64,000 bases of DNA, from the NCBI GenBank assembly GCA_028532985.1, contig JANCIK010000012.1, positions 434,001-498,000 of the forward strand, in the 5' to 3' direction. A program made the position numbers and the translations under genes. This DNA comes from Stropharia rugosoannulata (Eukaryota; Basidiomycota; Agaricomycetes; Agaricales; Strophariaceae). Below are positions 45,421 to 58,005 of the stretch, piece after piece. The notes under the pieces are model-generated. The model did no database searches. It had not been told where the DNA came from and saw only the letters and a list, made by a program, of their open reading frames with translations. Position 1 is the stretch's first letter. Every line of letters begins with the position of its first letter.

Positions 45421-48400
45421 ATGTCGATCAAGCCGATAGACAAAGCATCCATACATCACATAACTTCTGGTCAAGTTGTCATTGACCTCCAAACTGCTGT
45501 AAAGGAACTGGTGGAGAACAGCGCAGATGCAGGCGCAACAAATATCGGTATGCCCAAAAAGAATGATATAGACATCTTACGAGCCTTATGTACAGATATA
45601 CGGTTCAAAAATCATGGACTGTCGTCAATAGAAGTGATAGACAATGGGTGTGGTATTGCGGAAGAGGACTACGAAAGCATAGGTACGTGTGTCTTCGAAC
45701 GCGTTTTCTCGTGTTTTTGAGCGTGAATGTAGCCATGAAGCATCATACATCAAAACTGGAGACATACTCGGACCTTACGACGGTAGAGACGTTCGGATTT
45801 CGTGGTGAGGCGTTGTCCTCTTTGTGCGCTCTCAGTGAAGAAGTCACTGTCACAACGGCGACATCTACGACTGCTCCTATGGGCACTACTTTAGTATTGG
45901 ATAGTACTGGCAGAATAAAGGAGCGCAAAACAGTGGCGCGCAATGTGAGTCGTGCCAATCTATGTCTGTTGAACTCTTGGCTTATGTTTAGCAAGGGACG
46001 AGTATAACTCTCACCAACATCTTCACACCTCTGGCTGTTCGGCGGAAGGAGCTGGAAAGAAACATCAAACGCGAATATGCTAAAGCACTTTCATTGCTCC
46101 ATGCTTATGCTCTGGGACCATGCTCTACTGAGCCAGGTATACGACTGACTGTGAGTAACCAGCCAGAGAAAGGGTACCGTCTCTTTTTCTTCTTTTATTT
46201 GACTAGTTTTAAACCCCTTTCGCAGTGCAAAGTCCGTACAGATTAGGACTCTGGGCCTTCCCATTTGCCGCGCATCCGTCACCGCATTGTGGGGTCCCAG
46301 GTCACTCGATAGTGTTATCGACATGGACCTATCTTTTGAAGTTGAACGAGACAAAACTCTCCTAAAGAGGCTGCAAGGGTAAATTCGAATCTATCTTTTA
46401 CTTGCGTGAGCTTATTGTAGACAGGCAGGACACAGCGCCATTTTCTGTTCAAGTAAAAGGCCTTATATCTAAGTTTTCTGTCGGGAGTGGACGTACTGGA
46501 ACGGATCGCCAATTCTTCTATATTAATGGCCGGCCATGTAACATGAACAAGGTTACTTCTAACTTTAAACTCCACCTGAGACGACTACTTAGTGATAGGC
46601 ATAGGTCCAGAAATGTTTCAATGAAGTCTACCGTTCATTCAATGCAACTCAAGTACCTTTCATTGTAGCTGATTTTATTTTGCCCACACGTGCGTTTTCT
46701 TTCAAACTGCCTCTCTTGCTCACCAATCTGATCGTTTCTCAGAATTATACGACGTCAATGTCAGCCCTGACAAGCGCACTATTCTCCTTCACAGCGAAGC
46801 TAACCTTATTCAAGCTCTAAAGGTAGCTAGACAGTCAGACTGCTCTTCTCTTTCAATGAATCTAATTTACTCAGGCTACTTTAGAAGAACATTTCTCTCC
46901 TTCACGCTCGACATTTGATGTGGGATCAGCAGCAGGGCCCTCCAAACAGCTGTCTCAGAGCATTCTTCAAGTAACATCATCGTCAATTACACGTAGTCGC
47001 AAAGATGAAGAGATGGACGAGAGTGAACCCCCAGAACCCAAATCCAGCCTTCGTAAATTGAGTGTCAAATCTTCAAGTCAAGTCAATGAGGATGTAGCAA
47101 TGTCAGGCGATGAAAGGGAGGATCAACTTGACTCCAGCATGGACACTGAAGAGGGAAGGCGGGGGGAGCCACGGGGATCACCCGTCCTCGTGCTTGATAC
47201 ATCGCAAACGAGTTGGGGACGTAGGAATGGCATCTCGAATGAGCCTGCAATTATTGTTCCGCCCTCACCGCAGCCCACACCTCAACCCGATGACGATGAC
47301 GTGGTCGAGAAGCTTGAAGAGGACGCCCACATCCGAAAGAAACGCAAATCAAATATTAATGCTGCTCCTGCTGTGGCAACAAACAGGGACTCTCGTATCT
47401 CAGCCCTTTCGGATCGATCGCGTAGTCCCAGTGTTGAGCCTATTTCCCCGGGGTCTGGGGTGCGGGTCCTTGCCACAGTGAGCCAAGTGAAGTCGTCTAT
47501 TCCAAGGTCAACTCCGAAGGCCTCGCAATCTACAAAGGGAAAGGGAGCTACGCGCCTTGCTCACGACCTCCAGACTCAGCTTGCTGGATTCACCCGGCCG
47601 GGAAGCCAATCAACTTTACGGCATGCGCCAAGTACTTCGCACCTTGACCAAGACGAGGAAGACGATGACGAGGAAGACGAACTACTATCTACTTCCAACG
47701 AAGAGGCGCAAGGCCTCGGGGATGAAGGTACATGATGTCTTCCCTTATCAGATCAATCGCTCACTCACTTGATAAACTAGATGTTTCTATAATCGAAACC
47801 GACGACATGGATGTCGTTGAGGATAGCGCCCGGCAAACTGCGGTCTCGCCTGGTAGTACCGATTCTCCAGAAAGCAACAAAACTACAGAAATAATCTCGG
47901 ACCCGATTCCACCTTCTCCGAACGGGGAGTTTCTTGTGGAAGTGTTAAAGAGCCCGAACGATCGCGGCGACATATTGTTACGCTTCGACATTGCGCGCAC
48001 AAAAACTGTCTGGCTCAGCAAGAATACTGCAACGGCTTCACTAGATGAAGACGATGCTCCCGTGATCTCTGTAGATGCGGGTGTCACAAACACAGACAAC
48101 ACGGATGGTGCAGCTACTGCTCTCTCCCGTGTAATAGAGAAGCAGGATTTTGCCGAAATGAATGTGATTGGTCAATTCAATCTTGGGTTTATTATTGTCC
48201 GTCGCCAGGGAAAAGAAGCGCACGAGCCGCACGCCTTGCAGGCTACCCAAAAATCAGTGCAGGCCGATGACCTATTCATTGTGGATCAGCATGCAGCCGA
48301 CGAGAAGTACAACTTCGAGACACTGCAAGCTACGACGAAGATTGAATCACAGATGTTGTTCAGGTCAGTTTAACTTTCTTGTTAGCTTGGATAGTGCTGA

Positions 48401-49001
48401 CGGCGCTCACAATAGACCTCGTCCACTAGAGCTGACGGCTTCTGATGAAATGATCGCAATAGAAAACATGGACATCCTGCGGCAAAATGGCTTCGAGATC
48501 AATATTGATCAGGACATGCCTGTCAACGAAAGTGGTAGATTGAAGCTAACGGCGCAGCCTGTCAGCAAAAGTACGACATTTGATATGAAAGGTACGTTGC
48601 GGCCTTAGGGAATACACTTGGCACTAAAGCTTTTGTTTTCTGCGACTTTCTCAGACCTAGAAGAGGTTATACACTTGCTCCGTGATCGACCTCGAGGGCA
48701 AATGGTTCGATGCTCTAAAGCACGCGCTATGTTTGCCATGAGAGCCTGCAGAAAGAGTGTAATGGTCGGCATGCCGTTAACCTCCTCCCAAATGACGACC
48801 GTGAGCGAACAATGAGTGACATTGTCAGGAGCCAGTGCCTACTAACACACTTGTCGTCAGGTGGTCCGGCATATGGGAACGATGGACCAACCTTGGAACT
48901 GCCCTCATGGCAGACCAACCATGCGCCATCTTATCGACATTCGGTCTTGTGGCTCGCTGTTAAACGTGGAGAAAAAGGTTGATTGGTCATCTTTTTCATG
49001 A
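45421..49001 (+). CDS. PMS1: DNA mismatch repair endonuclease PMS1 (MutL homologue)
   Basis: A multi-exon gene with short introns. The N-terminal GHKL ATPase shows the MutL motifs [38 protein letters not shown] and [10 protein letters not shown]. Then come [13 protein letters not shown] and [15 protein letters not shown] long acidic, Ser-rich linker (about 46920-47900) joins it to the C-terminal dimerisation/endonuclease domain: [29 protein letters not shown] (the DQHA-x2-E-x4-E metal motif), [15 protein letters not shown] and [11 protein letters not shown]. These endonuclease motifs mark the PMS1 (human PMS2) subunit of MutL-alpha, which nicks the daughter strand in mismatch repair with MLH1 in the nucleus. 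The gene ends only 153 bp before the next start codon on the same strand. Confidence 0.95.
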
Positions 49002-49154
49002 TTTCAAGTGCGATTCTACAATAATTTGTATTCATATATACTGGGAGCGGATCTGCTGCGGATTTTACCTTTAGACAGAAGGGAAACACGATAAACCTTG
49101 ATTCTACTGCTTGTCTTGCAAGTTTCTGGAAGTGCATACTGACTTTGCGGTACG

Positions 49155-50379
49155 ATGTCAATTCATTCCCTCAGGAAAAGTTATCCCCCTACACATCTCG
49201 CTTGGGATAATAGGTGAGTTCATTCAAGTGTTACGTTTGGATTATACTCAAGTGTATCGCATAACCTTTACAGTATCCCGCCAATTAAGAGACTACAATC
49301 TGGGCAGGAGCTGTCCTTGCGATGCTTGGATGCGTCTAATGGCCAGATCACTAAGGATTCCACAGTGGGCGCAATCTCTGCGCTTGTCTTTTCTGAGCTT
49401 GATCAAGTAACCGGCCCCATCTACATTGAGGGTGCAGAGCCAGGCGACACGCTTGAGGTCGAAGTCCTATCCATGGAGCCTGCTGATTGGGGATGGACAG
49501 CCACTATCCCGGGCTTCGGTTTGCTGAGCGATGAGTTTCCAGAGCCCGCGTTGAAGATATGGAGCATTGACAAGGAAGGAGGCTTTGCGTGGTTCGATAA
49601 AGAAAGGGGGATCAAAATTCCTCTGAATCCGTTCGCCGGGGAGATGGGAGTTGCTCCTGGGAAGCCGGGAGCCTTTTCCACCATCCCGCCCTACCATACC
49701 GGAGGAAATCTGGATACACGCCAGCTCACTGCTGGCTCGACGCTGTATCTACCAGTGGAAGTAGAAGGCGCTCTGTTCTCTATCGGGGTAATGGCCTTAC
49801 ATACCCGCATATGCATACACTCTTTCTAACGGAACTGAACAGGACGGACATGCAGCTCAAGGAGACGGGGGTATGTATACGTGACTTTTATGGTTCTGAG
49901 ATCCTTAACTTACCCTGAACGCTACAGAGGTTTGTGGTACGTTTAGGTTTGATCGGTCCTTGCGAAACTAGACTAATCCAATGGGCACCAGGAACTGCCA
50001 TTGAAACGCCGATGGATGTTAAGATCCGTTTCACCGTTAGGAAGGACCGGCCCTATACCAAAACCCCTCACTTTCAGACTTTACGTCCAAACACTTACGA
50101 CGGGGAACACTATTGTACGACAGGAGTCGACTCGGACATTCGTGAAGCGACACGGGCCGCTGTGCGCAACATGATCAACTTCTTGGAGGCGGAATATCAG
50201 ATGAGTCGCATTGACGCATACATGTTATGCAGCGTGGCAGGGGATTTACGAATGCATGAAGTGGTGAGCATCTTCCATTGGATATTTTGCTTTGCTCAAG
50301 TGGGATGACTGGCATATGCGTACTTCAGGTTGACATGCCCAATTACGTAGTACGTTCTCGACCACCGTCCTGGACTTAA
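49155..50379 (+). CDS. Acetamidase/formamidase family protein, bacterial type
   Basis: Exons 49155-49213, 49274-49787, 49843-49870, 49928-49936 (nine bases only), 49992-50263 and 50329-50379 join in phase. The protein reads MSIHSLRKSYPPTHLAWDNS, SLRCLDASNGQITKDSTV, PIYIEGAEPGDTLEVEVLS, PADWGWTATIPGFGLL, PLNPFAGEMGVAPGKPGAFS, TIPPYHTGGNLDTRQLTAGS, TLYLPVEVEGALFSIGDGHA, AQGDGEVCGTAIETPM and MLCSVAGDLRMHEVVDMPN. This is the FmdA/AmdA amidohydrolase family, which releases ammonia from formamide or short amides. As I recall, it resembles the shorter bacterial acetamidases more than the usual fungal formamidase. The micro-exon supplies E-V-C of the conserved GDGEVCGTA block. About 310 residues. Confidence 0.85.
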
Positions 50380-51753
50380 CTCCAATTGACTAGAGTCTTT
50401 GCTTGGATATACATAGATCGGTATGATGCTTCCCAAGTCATTGCTACGCGGACCTTCCAACGTCGGGCGTTAATTGGGCCACAGCTGACTGCAACCTATG
50501 CTTCGACGGTTAAAACTTGGTATGTGTTCGACTTTCATAATGCGATGTTAGTCGAACTGTCGAAGCACGGAGACATCTACACGTGTATGCAACTTCATTT
50601 CTTCGTCATGAGCAAATTTTGCATTCCATCACCTTCTTCGAAAGAAGTTCTCCCGCTCTGAGGAAATTATTTCAAATATTGCCAAAGCCGATGGTTGCCG
50701 TTGACCCCAAGTTGGCCTCAGAAAACAAATGACCCGTAGCCGTAAACCGCGAAACAAAAAACCAAGCTGATCCATGAGGCACTCTCCTATTGTGAAAGTC
50801 CCCGTGGCGAAACTATTGAGCCGTAGCCACAGAGAAATAACATAAGTATATATTCTCTAGCTGAATGAGGTTGAATGAGTTGAATGTCGGCGGTCTTTAT
50901 CATATCGATATTAGCTTGGATAAATGAATGCACACATGGCGTAATCCCGGAAAGACATGTTGTGAAGTCTACATTCATATTCAAAGTTCATATTGCTCAG
51001 CCCTGGCCTGTATGTCCAGCCCGTGTTGAAAGCGTGCTAGGTGCCTCAAGCGGCAGTCTCCCTGAGAATGAAATACAAAGTTCTGGGCAACTCCAGTTTG
51101 ATCACAACTACTAGAGGCTAGTAACGTCGTAGTATTTTTCAAAAAAACGGTGAATATATTCATCACTTCTTCACAGGAAGAAGGTTTAAACCATTCAATA
51201 AGTTCAAGGCTCTATAGCGTCATACAGAACGCAAATATGAGCCGGGATTCATTGAGTACAGTTACAACCGCAAAAATTAGAATCTTGACGACCGTTTCAC
51301 ATGATTCACGGTCCGACGGCCGAGCAGGCAACGGGGAGCGGGAATTGGTAAAGACAGCTCCACTGGATCAGCCCTGCCGCACGCCGTCCACCATTACATA
51401 CGCCTTCACGTACGACTGTAAATTTGGACATCAGTGCCAACAAGAGCCTTCAACCAGGAGAGCAGCTGCCCAATGCTTCGGCGAAGGGTTCCAAATTGCG
51501 CCCTGTGAGTTATCCACATATGTGCTAGTAGGTGCAGCGCTGCGAAAATACATCCGAATCTACTGAGACTTTTGAGGCTATTTCGGCCAAATATAGCATA
51601 TTTGAGGAAGTTGCGGCATCAAAAATATCATACCCCCAAATACGACCGACCTGTGTCAACCCTCTCTGGCCCTGAATCATAAACGCCGTCCACATATATA
51701 GAGATCATGCTCACGCGAGATCGGCTCTCGACCCCCTTGTATACCACTTTGAG
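50380..51753. other. Intergenic
   Basis: Open stretches at 50386-50661 and 51150-51566 lack recognisable protein or splice support. TATATA at about 51694-51701 lies some 55 bp before the G-alpha start codon and may be its TATA box. Confidence 0.4.
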
Positions 51754-53925
51754 ATGTCCAAGTCCAAAGACAAGCTCAAGAACAAGAATACGAGCTCACC
51801 GCAGAATCCGTTTCAGGAGCCTCAACAGGTCGAAACAGGAGATAGTCAAAGCAGTCAAGCCTCGAAGGATGCCGCCATTAGATCGAAGCAAATCGACCAG
51901 TTCCTATTAGAGGGGAAGAAGGACATCGAGCGGAGGCGGAAAGCGATCAAAATCCTGCTACTAGGTCAGTATGCAAGGCTTTTCCTGGTACTCCGTACTG
52001 ACGATGTGCATCTGGTTGCAGGTCAATCAGAGTCGGGCAAGGTACGCGCTTGTAAATGACTTCATTGATTCGAAACTAAACACACACTCCGTTTAGAGTT
52101 CCGTATTAAAAAGTACTGCTCATTCTAGGTATTTTTTCGGAAGAGTAACTCACATACTCCCTAAGATTTTCAGCTTACCTTTGCTCCCAATCATTTCGAG
52201 AGTGAGCGGGCAGTTTGGAGGATAATCATACAACTTAATGTCATCGGGTGAGCTTCCATTTTTGCTTATGTCTTGTACAACGCTCAATCTGTGCGAAGGA
52301 CACTCAAAACTATTCTCGATGCTTTGCAAGAAGAGTTGGAGCCCGATGACGAGCGTCCGACCAGTTCAAGCCTAGCCTTGCAAGAGTCTCTAAATGCTAT
52401 GAGGCGCCTTCGTCTAAGCCTTTCGCCGCTGTTTATCATCGAATCCAACTTGCTGAGTTTACTCGCGCCTGAGTGCAAGGACTCGAGGGAAATGTGTGTG
52501 CGGGCAGGCGCAGGATGGAAAGGTCTGCTACGCTCCAGACTACAATTGGTTGAGAGGTCGGACAAGGCTGGTGGTCGCCGGCGTTCGTTTTCATCGCGTA
52601 ACGTGGAAGAACTCGACCCAAACTCAATTCTCATCGCACAAAGAGCCGAAATCATTTCGGCCTGGAAGTCAGCAGAAGTTCAAACAATCCTGCACAAACG
52701 ACGACCTCGTTTCCGGCATTTACCAGGATTGTGAGTACCATTGATGTTGTCTGAGTCTGAGTAGACGTGGCGCTAACGTGAAACCCAAGTTTTATGGATG
52801 ATATAGAGAGAATAACGACAATAGACTATAACCCTACAGATGGTATGGAGTCCTTCGTATAAACCGGAAATCTCAATGCTCAAGAGCGATACGTAGCTGA
52901 CATTCTTCGGGCGCGCGTCCGAACAATAGGCGTTGAAGAGCACCAATTCCGGATAGAGACAGGTGCGGCACTATCTTTTTCTGACAGCACGTCCTTCTGA
53001 GCAAAAAACACAGGGCCAGACTCAAAAATTGAGTACTTCATAACCGATGTAGGAGGGACAAGACATCAGGTACTTGTGTCATAACTACCGCATGGTACTT
53101 CATATCCTAACGGCAGCGAAGCGTGCCTCGTGGGCCCCTTTCTTTGACGATGGTGAGTACTTTCCATTCTAAAGCCTAAGAAAAGCATCATTAACCTCAT
53201 TTTCCTGTAGTACAAGTTATTCTATTCCTGGCTCCATTGGCGTTCAACCAGACGCTAGAAGAGGATGGTCGGACCAACAGACTGGTGAGTGGTCGATAAC
53301 ATCAGGCTGCCTCCCATCTACATGGGCTAACTTCGTTCATAGTCAGACAGTCTCTCGCTATGGAAGGATGTATGCGAGAATAAGCTTCTCGCAAAGGCGA
53401 ATTTGATAATATTCCTCAACAAGGTCCGATTATCTGGCTGAATCTGTATTGCGTAAACTAACATTTTTCTACGGCAGCGTGACGTACTACAAGCGACTCT
53501 GGATGCTGGCGTTCTGGTCAAAAAATATGTTCCCACATACGGCGACCTTCCAAACGACGTGCCCAGCGTCACCAAATGTTAGTTAACATCGACGGCTCTT
53601 GTGGGGACGAATCTAACCATGCATTGATTGTTCTCAATCTAGATTTCAAGGACAAGTTCCGCCTGTCCCATGTGAGTTGTCAGTGAGGGGTGCATAGATT
53701 GAATGCTGACAATTATGTATAGAAAAAGTATTCCCCTGAACCCCGACCGTTTTTCAGCTACGATACGTCTGCTATTGTAAGTCCTAGTGTAGGATGACCC
53801 ACCGCGTAACTCCTATACTTACCTTATGATTAATTACACAGGACATAAAATCTATGGCAGTACTGCTGACTGGAGTTCGGGAATCCATACTGCGGCAAGA
53901 ACTCATACAAGGGGAATTGCTATGA
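51754..53925 (+). CDS. Atypical heterotrimeric G-protein alpha subunit
   Basis: A many-exon gene. Motifs in order: IKILLLGQSESGKSSVLK (P-loop, usually GAGESGKST), a helical domain enlarged by about 100 residues (Ser/Arg-rich, 52330-52700), LRARVRTIGVEEHQF (switch I with the catalytic Arg), DVGGTRHQ then RASWAPFFDD (switch II, usually DVGGQR), VILFLAPLAFNQ, NLIIFLNKRDVL (guanine-specific NKxD), FFSYDTSAID (usually TCA-x-D) and the C-terminal helix MAVLLTGVRESILRQ. The N-terminus starts MSKSKDKLKNKN instead of the usual myristoylated and palmitoylated MGC. The catalytic Gln of switch II is replaced by Thr. It fits the divergent class of extra G-alpha proteins found in basidiomycetes, possibly with slow GTP hydrolysis. 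Partner receptor unknown. Confidence 0.8.
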
Positions 53926-55205
53926 ACCTAGACAAAATGCGTCGCCTCCGGCCTCTGGTCAGTGCTGAGGCTCTAGTAAAGTACCTAATATCATATACTG
54001 CCACTTTCTTAATTATCGAGTTTGTTGTATGTAGAGAAGAAGATGGGCGTTACCGTGGTAAGTTGATCGACAGTAACACGGTTTGCTTCAGTGGGCACTC
54101 ATCATTAGTTGCAGGGATAACACAATTAAGAAGGCTTGTATCTTGTATAAATGGTTCTTCAAGCTTCAAGCTTCAGCCCTTCAGCCCTCTAACGATCTTC
54201 ATCAACACCGCATGTGTTAGTTCCGTTGATGGCAGCTTATTAAGAACAATGGGATGACCCCCCGGTACATGCGTCCGGGAGGTCGAAAACTGCGGCACGC
54301 CATAGACTTTAGCGAGATGTACAGGAGCTTGACCTCGGCGGCTCTGATTATAGCGCAGGGTTGCTGATATTTTTGCGGCTCTGCATGCATGTATAAAGTG
54401 CCGTCAGAATGTTCATGATCTTGACTGACGTTGGACGCTCAGTGGATACTGCAGAGTGCTGTGAACCATATTTTCCCGCGCCGTGGCCGCCGTGGCCGCC
54501 GTGTCAACCCGCTCTAGCCTTTCCTCCGGAATAGAGTACTAACAATTAGTAGCAAAGAGATATGTTAACGTTAAGTGCTGTTATTCCCATCTCTCAAATC
54601 CCGTGTATATAGCGGGCACCGGGCGGGTACATGAAACAGATATTTTAAAATTAAATCATCGCTGGTGTGCGACACAGCCCATTGCTAACTCACCCGATGG
54701 AAATAGACACAGAGTCAGCGAACTATGAACAAGGGGACGTGTTCTGTGATTTCAGATGTAATCATGGGCCATCTTGATGAGCGTAACTAGTTACTGCACC
54801 CATAGAATCATTAATATTTGCTATATGCACTTTGCCTTCGAAGTGCTTCAGCTTGTAGTGAGGTTTGGTAATTCTAATAGTGCTAAAACCCCTAGGTTAT
54901 ATGTTTTTAAGAGCACCTTCTGGTGGTAGGGTACTGGTAAGTAATGAAATATTAAGAGACCTGTGGTCTTCGCTACCTCCATCATGAATCAACCACATTC
55001 TTTCTCGCACTGTATTAAATGCATCGTTTGTACATTCATGCATAGTGGCACTGACAGTCGTGGGTAGACCGCATCATTATACTTAGCCTTTCTGATGGTG
55101 ATATTTCTAGCGCGCGGCAACATATAAAAGTCTGATCTAGGCGACAGAAACGGCAGCTGGACTCATCCCCCCACCACGCCGCAAGATCGACATCGCTGGA
55201 CGAAA
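53926..55205. other. Intergenic
   Basis: No gene recognised. A short GCCGTGGCC triplication lies near 54480-54506. The right end is the promoter of the secreted-protein gene. Confidence 0.45.
55123..55129 (+). promoter_or_regulatory. TATA box of the small secreted-protein gene
   Basis: TATAAAA, 77 bp upstream of the ATG at 55206, about the same distance as the TATA box of the lectin at 32364. Confidence 0.55.
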
Positions 55206-55909
55206 ATGATCTTCAAGACTTTCCTCCCTTTTCTGCTCTTCGCTTCAAGTGTTGCCAGTCTCCAAATTGCACCTTATGGAGATTATGCTGTCGAGAAACG
55301 GGAGCTTGGCGTAGCAGTGAGTGCGATGCCTTCCAAATTCATATTGACCTCACGGCAAAGCGGCACATTTCTTTTGAGCAGCCTTACTCTGAGTTGTATA
55401 CGCGGTCTGAGCCTTCCTTGTTTGCCAGAGAGAACCCGAGCGCTTGGCCGCAGTATGACCAGGATCCCGACCGCCATCTCGCTTCCATCAGCGCCGAGGC
55501 GGCAGTCCGTCACAGGAAAGCTGCAGAAGAGCACTCCGCAACTGCTGATAAGTACTACAAGGCCGGTGCTGCACTTGCCAACAGCGGTAAATCGCAAGAA
55601 TCCCAAAGGGCTTACGAACTGGCGCATGGTTATGCACAGAAAAGCAACAATCACTCAGTCAAGGCCAGGATCAACGATTATTGGGCAAACCATTCGCTAC
55701 CTCCTGCAAGAACTGCTCATGAGCAAGCTGAGCGAAAAATGCATGTTGAGGGCTTGATCGATGCTGCCCATGTATCCAGAAAGCAAGCGGCGGTGTCTGC
55801 CAGGAAAGCCAGGTCGCAGGGAAGACGTATAACACAACATGTGCAGACTTTAACGCAACCACCACCACCGCCAGCCCATCATAACCCGTACGCGGACTAC
55901 CGAAAGTAA
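55206..55909 (+). CDS. Small secreted helical protein
   Basis: Two exons, 55206-55316 and 55382-55909, join in phase (GCA/CCT; an alternative acceptor three bases earlier also works). A signal peptide MIFKTFLPFLLFASSVAS is followed by LQIAPYGDYAVEKR, a possible Kex2-type dibasic cleavage site. The mature part is rich in Ala, His, Ser and charged residues with helical periodicity (ISAEAAVRHRKAAEEHSA, YYKAGAALANSGKSQESQRA, YELAHGYAQKSNNHS), few Cys, and a proline-rich tail with HHNPYADYRK. About 210 residues. No family recognised; the repeated A-x-x-H/Y pattern resembles TPR-like helical hairpins, but I would not claim TPRs. It could be a secreted effector or wall protein. Confidence 0.7.
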
Positions 55910-56026
55910 AGAAGTCGAGAGTATTTATACAAGCGGCTAATAAAATACAATTGAACCTTTGTCGTTACATTCGTGGAAGGAGAACGTTTACAAGTTAGAG
56001 TAAAACACGGTGCAGTTCAAGTGCAG

Positions 56027-58005
56027 TTACATTGTCCTGGAAAGAAGTGATATCTTCACCGCTCCCTCAATAATTCTACGAAGGTCATTGCGAAATCGAA
56101 ACAGCTGGAAATGAGGTTCGTGAGTAACGCGTCCGGTCCATAGGCGCAGCTTAAGAATCTCGTCTTGAATATATGGGAATGCGGGTGTGCTGGGGTATTT
56201 CTTGATAATATCGAGGACGACAGTTTCCTCCTTCACTTTTAGTAGAAATACCTCGGTCATGATCACTGTTAGATCTTCGAAAGATGATACATAAGTTGAG
56301 GGTAAAAGACATTGAACTTGAAGAACATGCTTACCGGCTACAAGCTGTAGACAGCGACAACCCTCGATCTCTGTTCTTTTTAATTCATTTCGTTTCCTAT
56401 GCGTGCGACCATCACTGTTTCCATATGTTTTTGGATGTTCTTCTACATGTGTTCTGAAGGAGGACAAAAGCTGGGGAGTAATATGGCTTGAGTATTCGAG
56501 CTCAAAGTGCAAAGGACCATGAAATTTGGTGACTCACTGGCTTATTCGCAGTAAATTTAATATCCCATAGCGGGATGAGACGGGGTCTCTGTTTCGAAGC
56601 TTCAAATCTTGCACGCCCCATAACAATAAATTCTTATTATAAAAATCAGCCTGCCTGTATCTGGCGATGAAGGATAAAATACCTGGCGTAGCATTGCTTG
56701 AAAAGGCATATGGAATAAGTCTCTTTGCATACAAGTTATGAGGATCTACTTACTATATCGACCATCGGTATTTCGCTTGGAGGTCTGCCTGCTGTGCTGC
56801 CGCGAACAAGGATGCCAACCGATTCGCTCCTTTGCGTTCTTCTTTAGTACCGGTTCTGGCTTCCACTCGGAGCGCTGTGGTAGTCGCCGCAATTAGGTCT
56901 GTTAATTTGTCGTCCTTAGGAGTGGAGGTATGGACTGAGTGATTGTAGGGAATTGTCTCAACCTCTGTTCTATAGATAGGGTGTCAACTTACTGTCTGAT
57001 AATGTGACGACGGTCTGGGGAGGAAACGGCTGCTTTAATAAAGCCCCCCGATAGTGTTCTTCAAACTTCTGTTTCGCAATATCAGCTGCTTGCTTTTCCA
57101 GCCTTTCTTCCTCTTCTTCGTCAATCATATCATCGTCCAGATCCTCCATTAGCACACGTAGTTGATCCTCCACGAACAAGTCAAACTTTGTAAAAACTGC
57201 CACAATGGGGACTTTATATTATACATATTTTTCAATGAATTATACTTCGATGATTCCATGGTAAGATTCTTACCTTCATGCTTGACTCCAAAGAACATCT
57301 CTTCGGCACTTTGAATTGGACGAGAACTTGTAGTTAGGCAGTACCTTTCCTCCTAAATCAGTGTTCATGTATAAAAAGTCTCCCATGTTAGACAAAGCAT
57401 ACCATATGGCATGTAGCCTATCATTCACATTTGCTGCTCGGCCTCGAGATTTGATAAATTTCGACACAACCTCAAATTCGTCATTTTGGCCGGCTTCAAA
57501 CCCTTCGGAGTCGTGAACAAGAAACAATTTGTTGTCCTGGAATTCCATCTCTCTTTCAATGTTATGTGTCCCCCTCTTATGGAAGAGTCAGTTAAACTCA
57601 CTCTTACAATCTCACATTTCTTACCGTTGTGCTTGGCTTATCAGCCTGGATTTGCAGGAGTGTAGGTTAATATCTTCAGTAACACGAAAGAGAAAATTCT
57701 ACAAAATAATTCTCACCACTTCTTCACCGCATACCTGCAATAATGTTTAGATATTATATTGGCAAAGAATATCAGTATTCAGATCTTGCCTTGCTCAAAA
57801 TTGTGGTCTTTCCACATCCGGACTTTCCAATTATCAACAAGCGAAACCGGTCGACCCGTTGCAAGCCGATATCATCATCGGGTGTTTCATGCGTTGAAAG
57901 GTCAGATTCAGAGTCAGTATCGTTTAAGGCGACATCCGAGTCCGTGTAATCGCTACCGGGGTCACTTCGCCTGCGGCGCAGTGGAGGGTTCCTGTGGTGA
58001 CTCAT
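56027..58005 (-). CDS. Fungal P-loop GTPase (3' exons uncertain)
   Basis: From ATG at 58005 the protein begins MSHHRNPPLRRRRSDPGSDY, an acidic disordered region, then VDRFRLLIIGKSGCGKTTIL (P-loop). Small exons follow: 57734-57717 (VCGEEV, 18 nt) and a 21-nt exon ADKPSTT. Next are RGTHNIEREMEFQDNKLFLV, HDSEGFEAG (G3), KDRLHAIWY-type NDRLHAIWY, CLTTSSRPIQSAEEMFF and VPIVAVFTKFD (G4). The intron after ILSK begins GCAAGA, a GC-AG intron. A helical region follows (EEEEERLEKQAADIAKQKFE, ANRLASLFAAAQQADLQAKY). The last exons at about 56734-56534 and 56512-56027 are plausible but less certain. The family is common in agaricomycetes; its cellular role is unknown. Confidence 0.7.
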
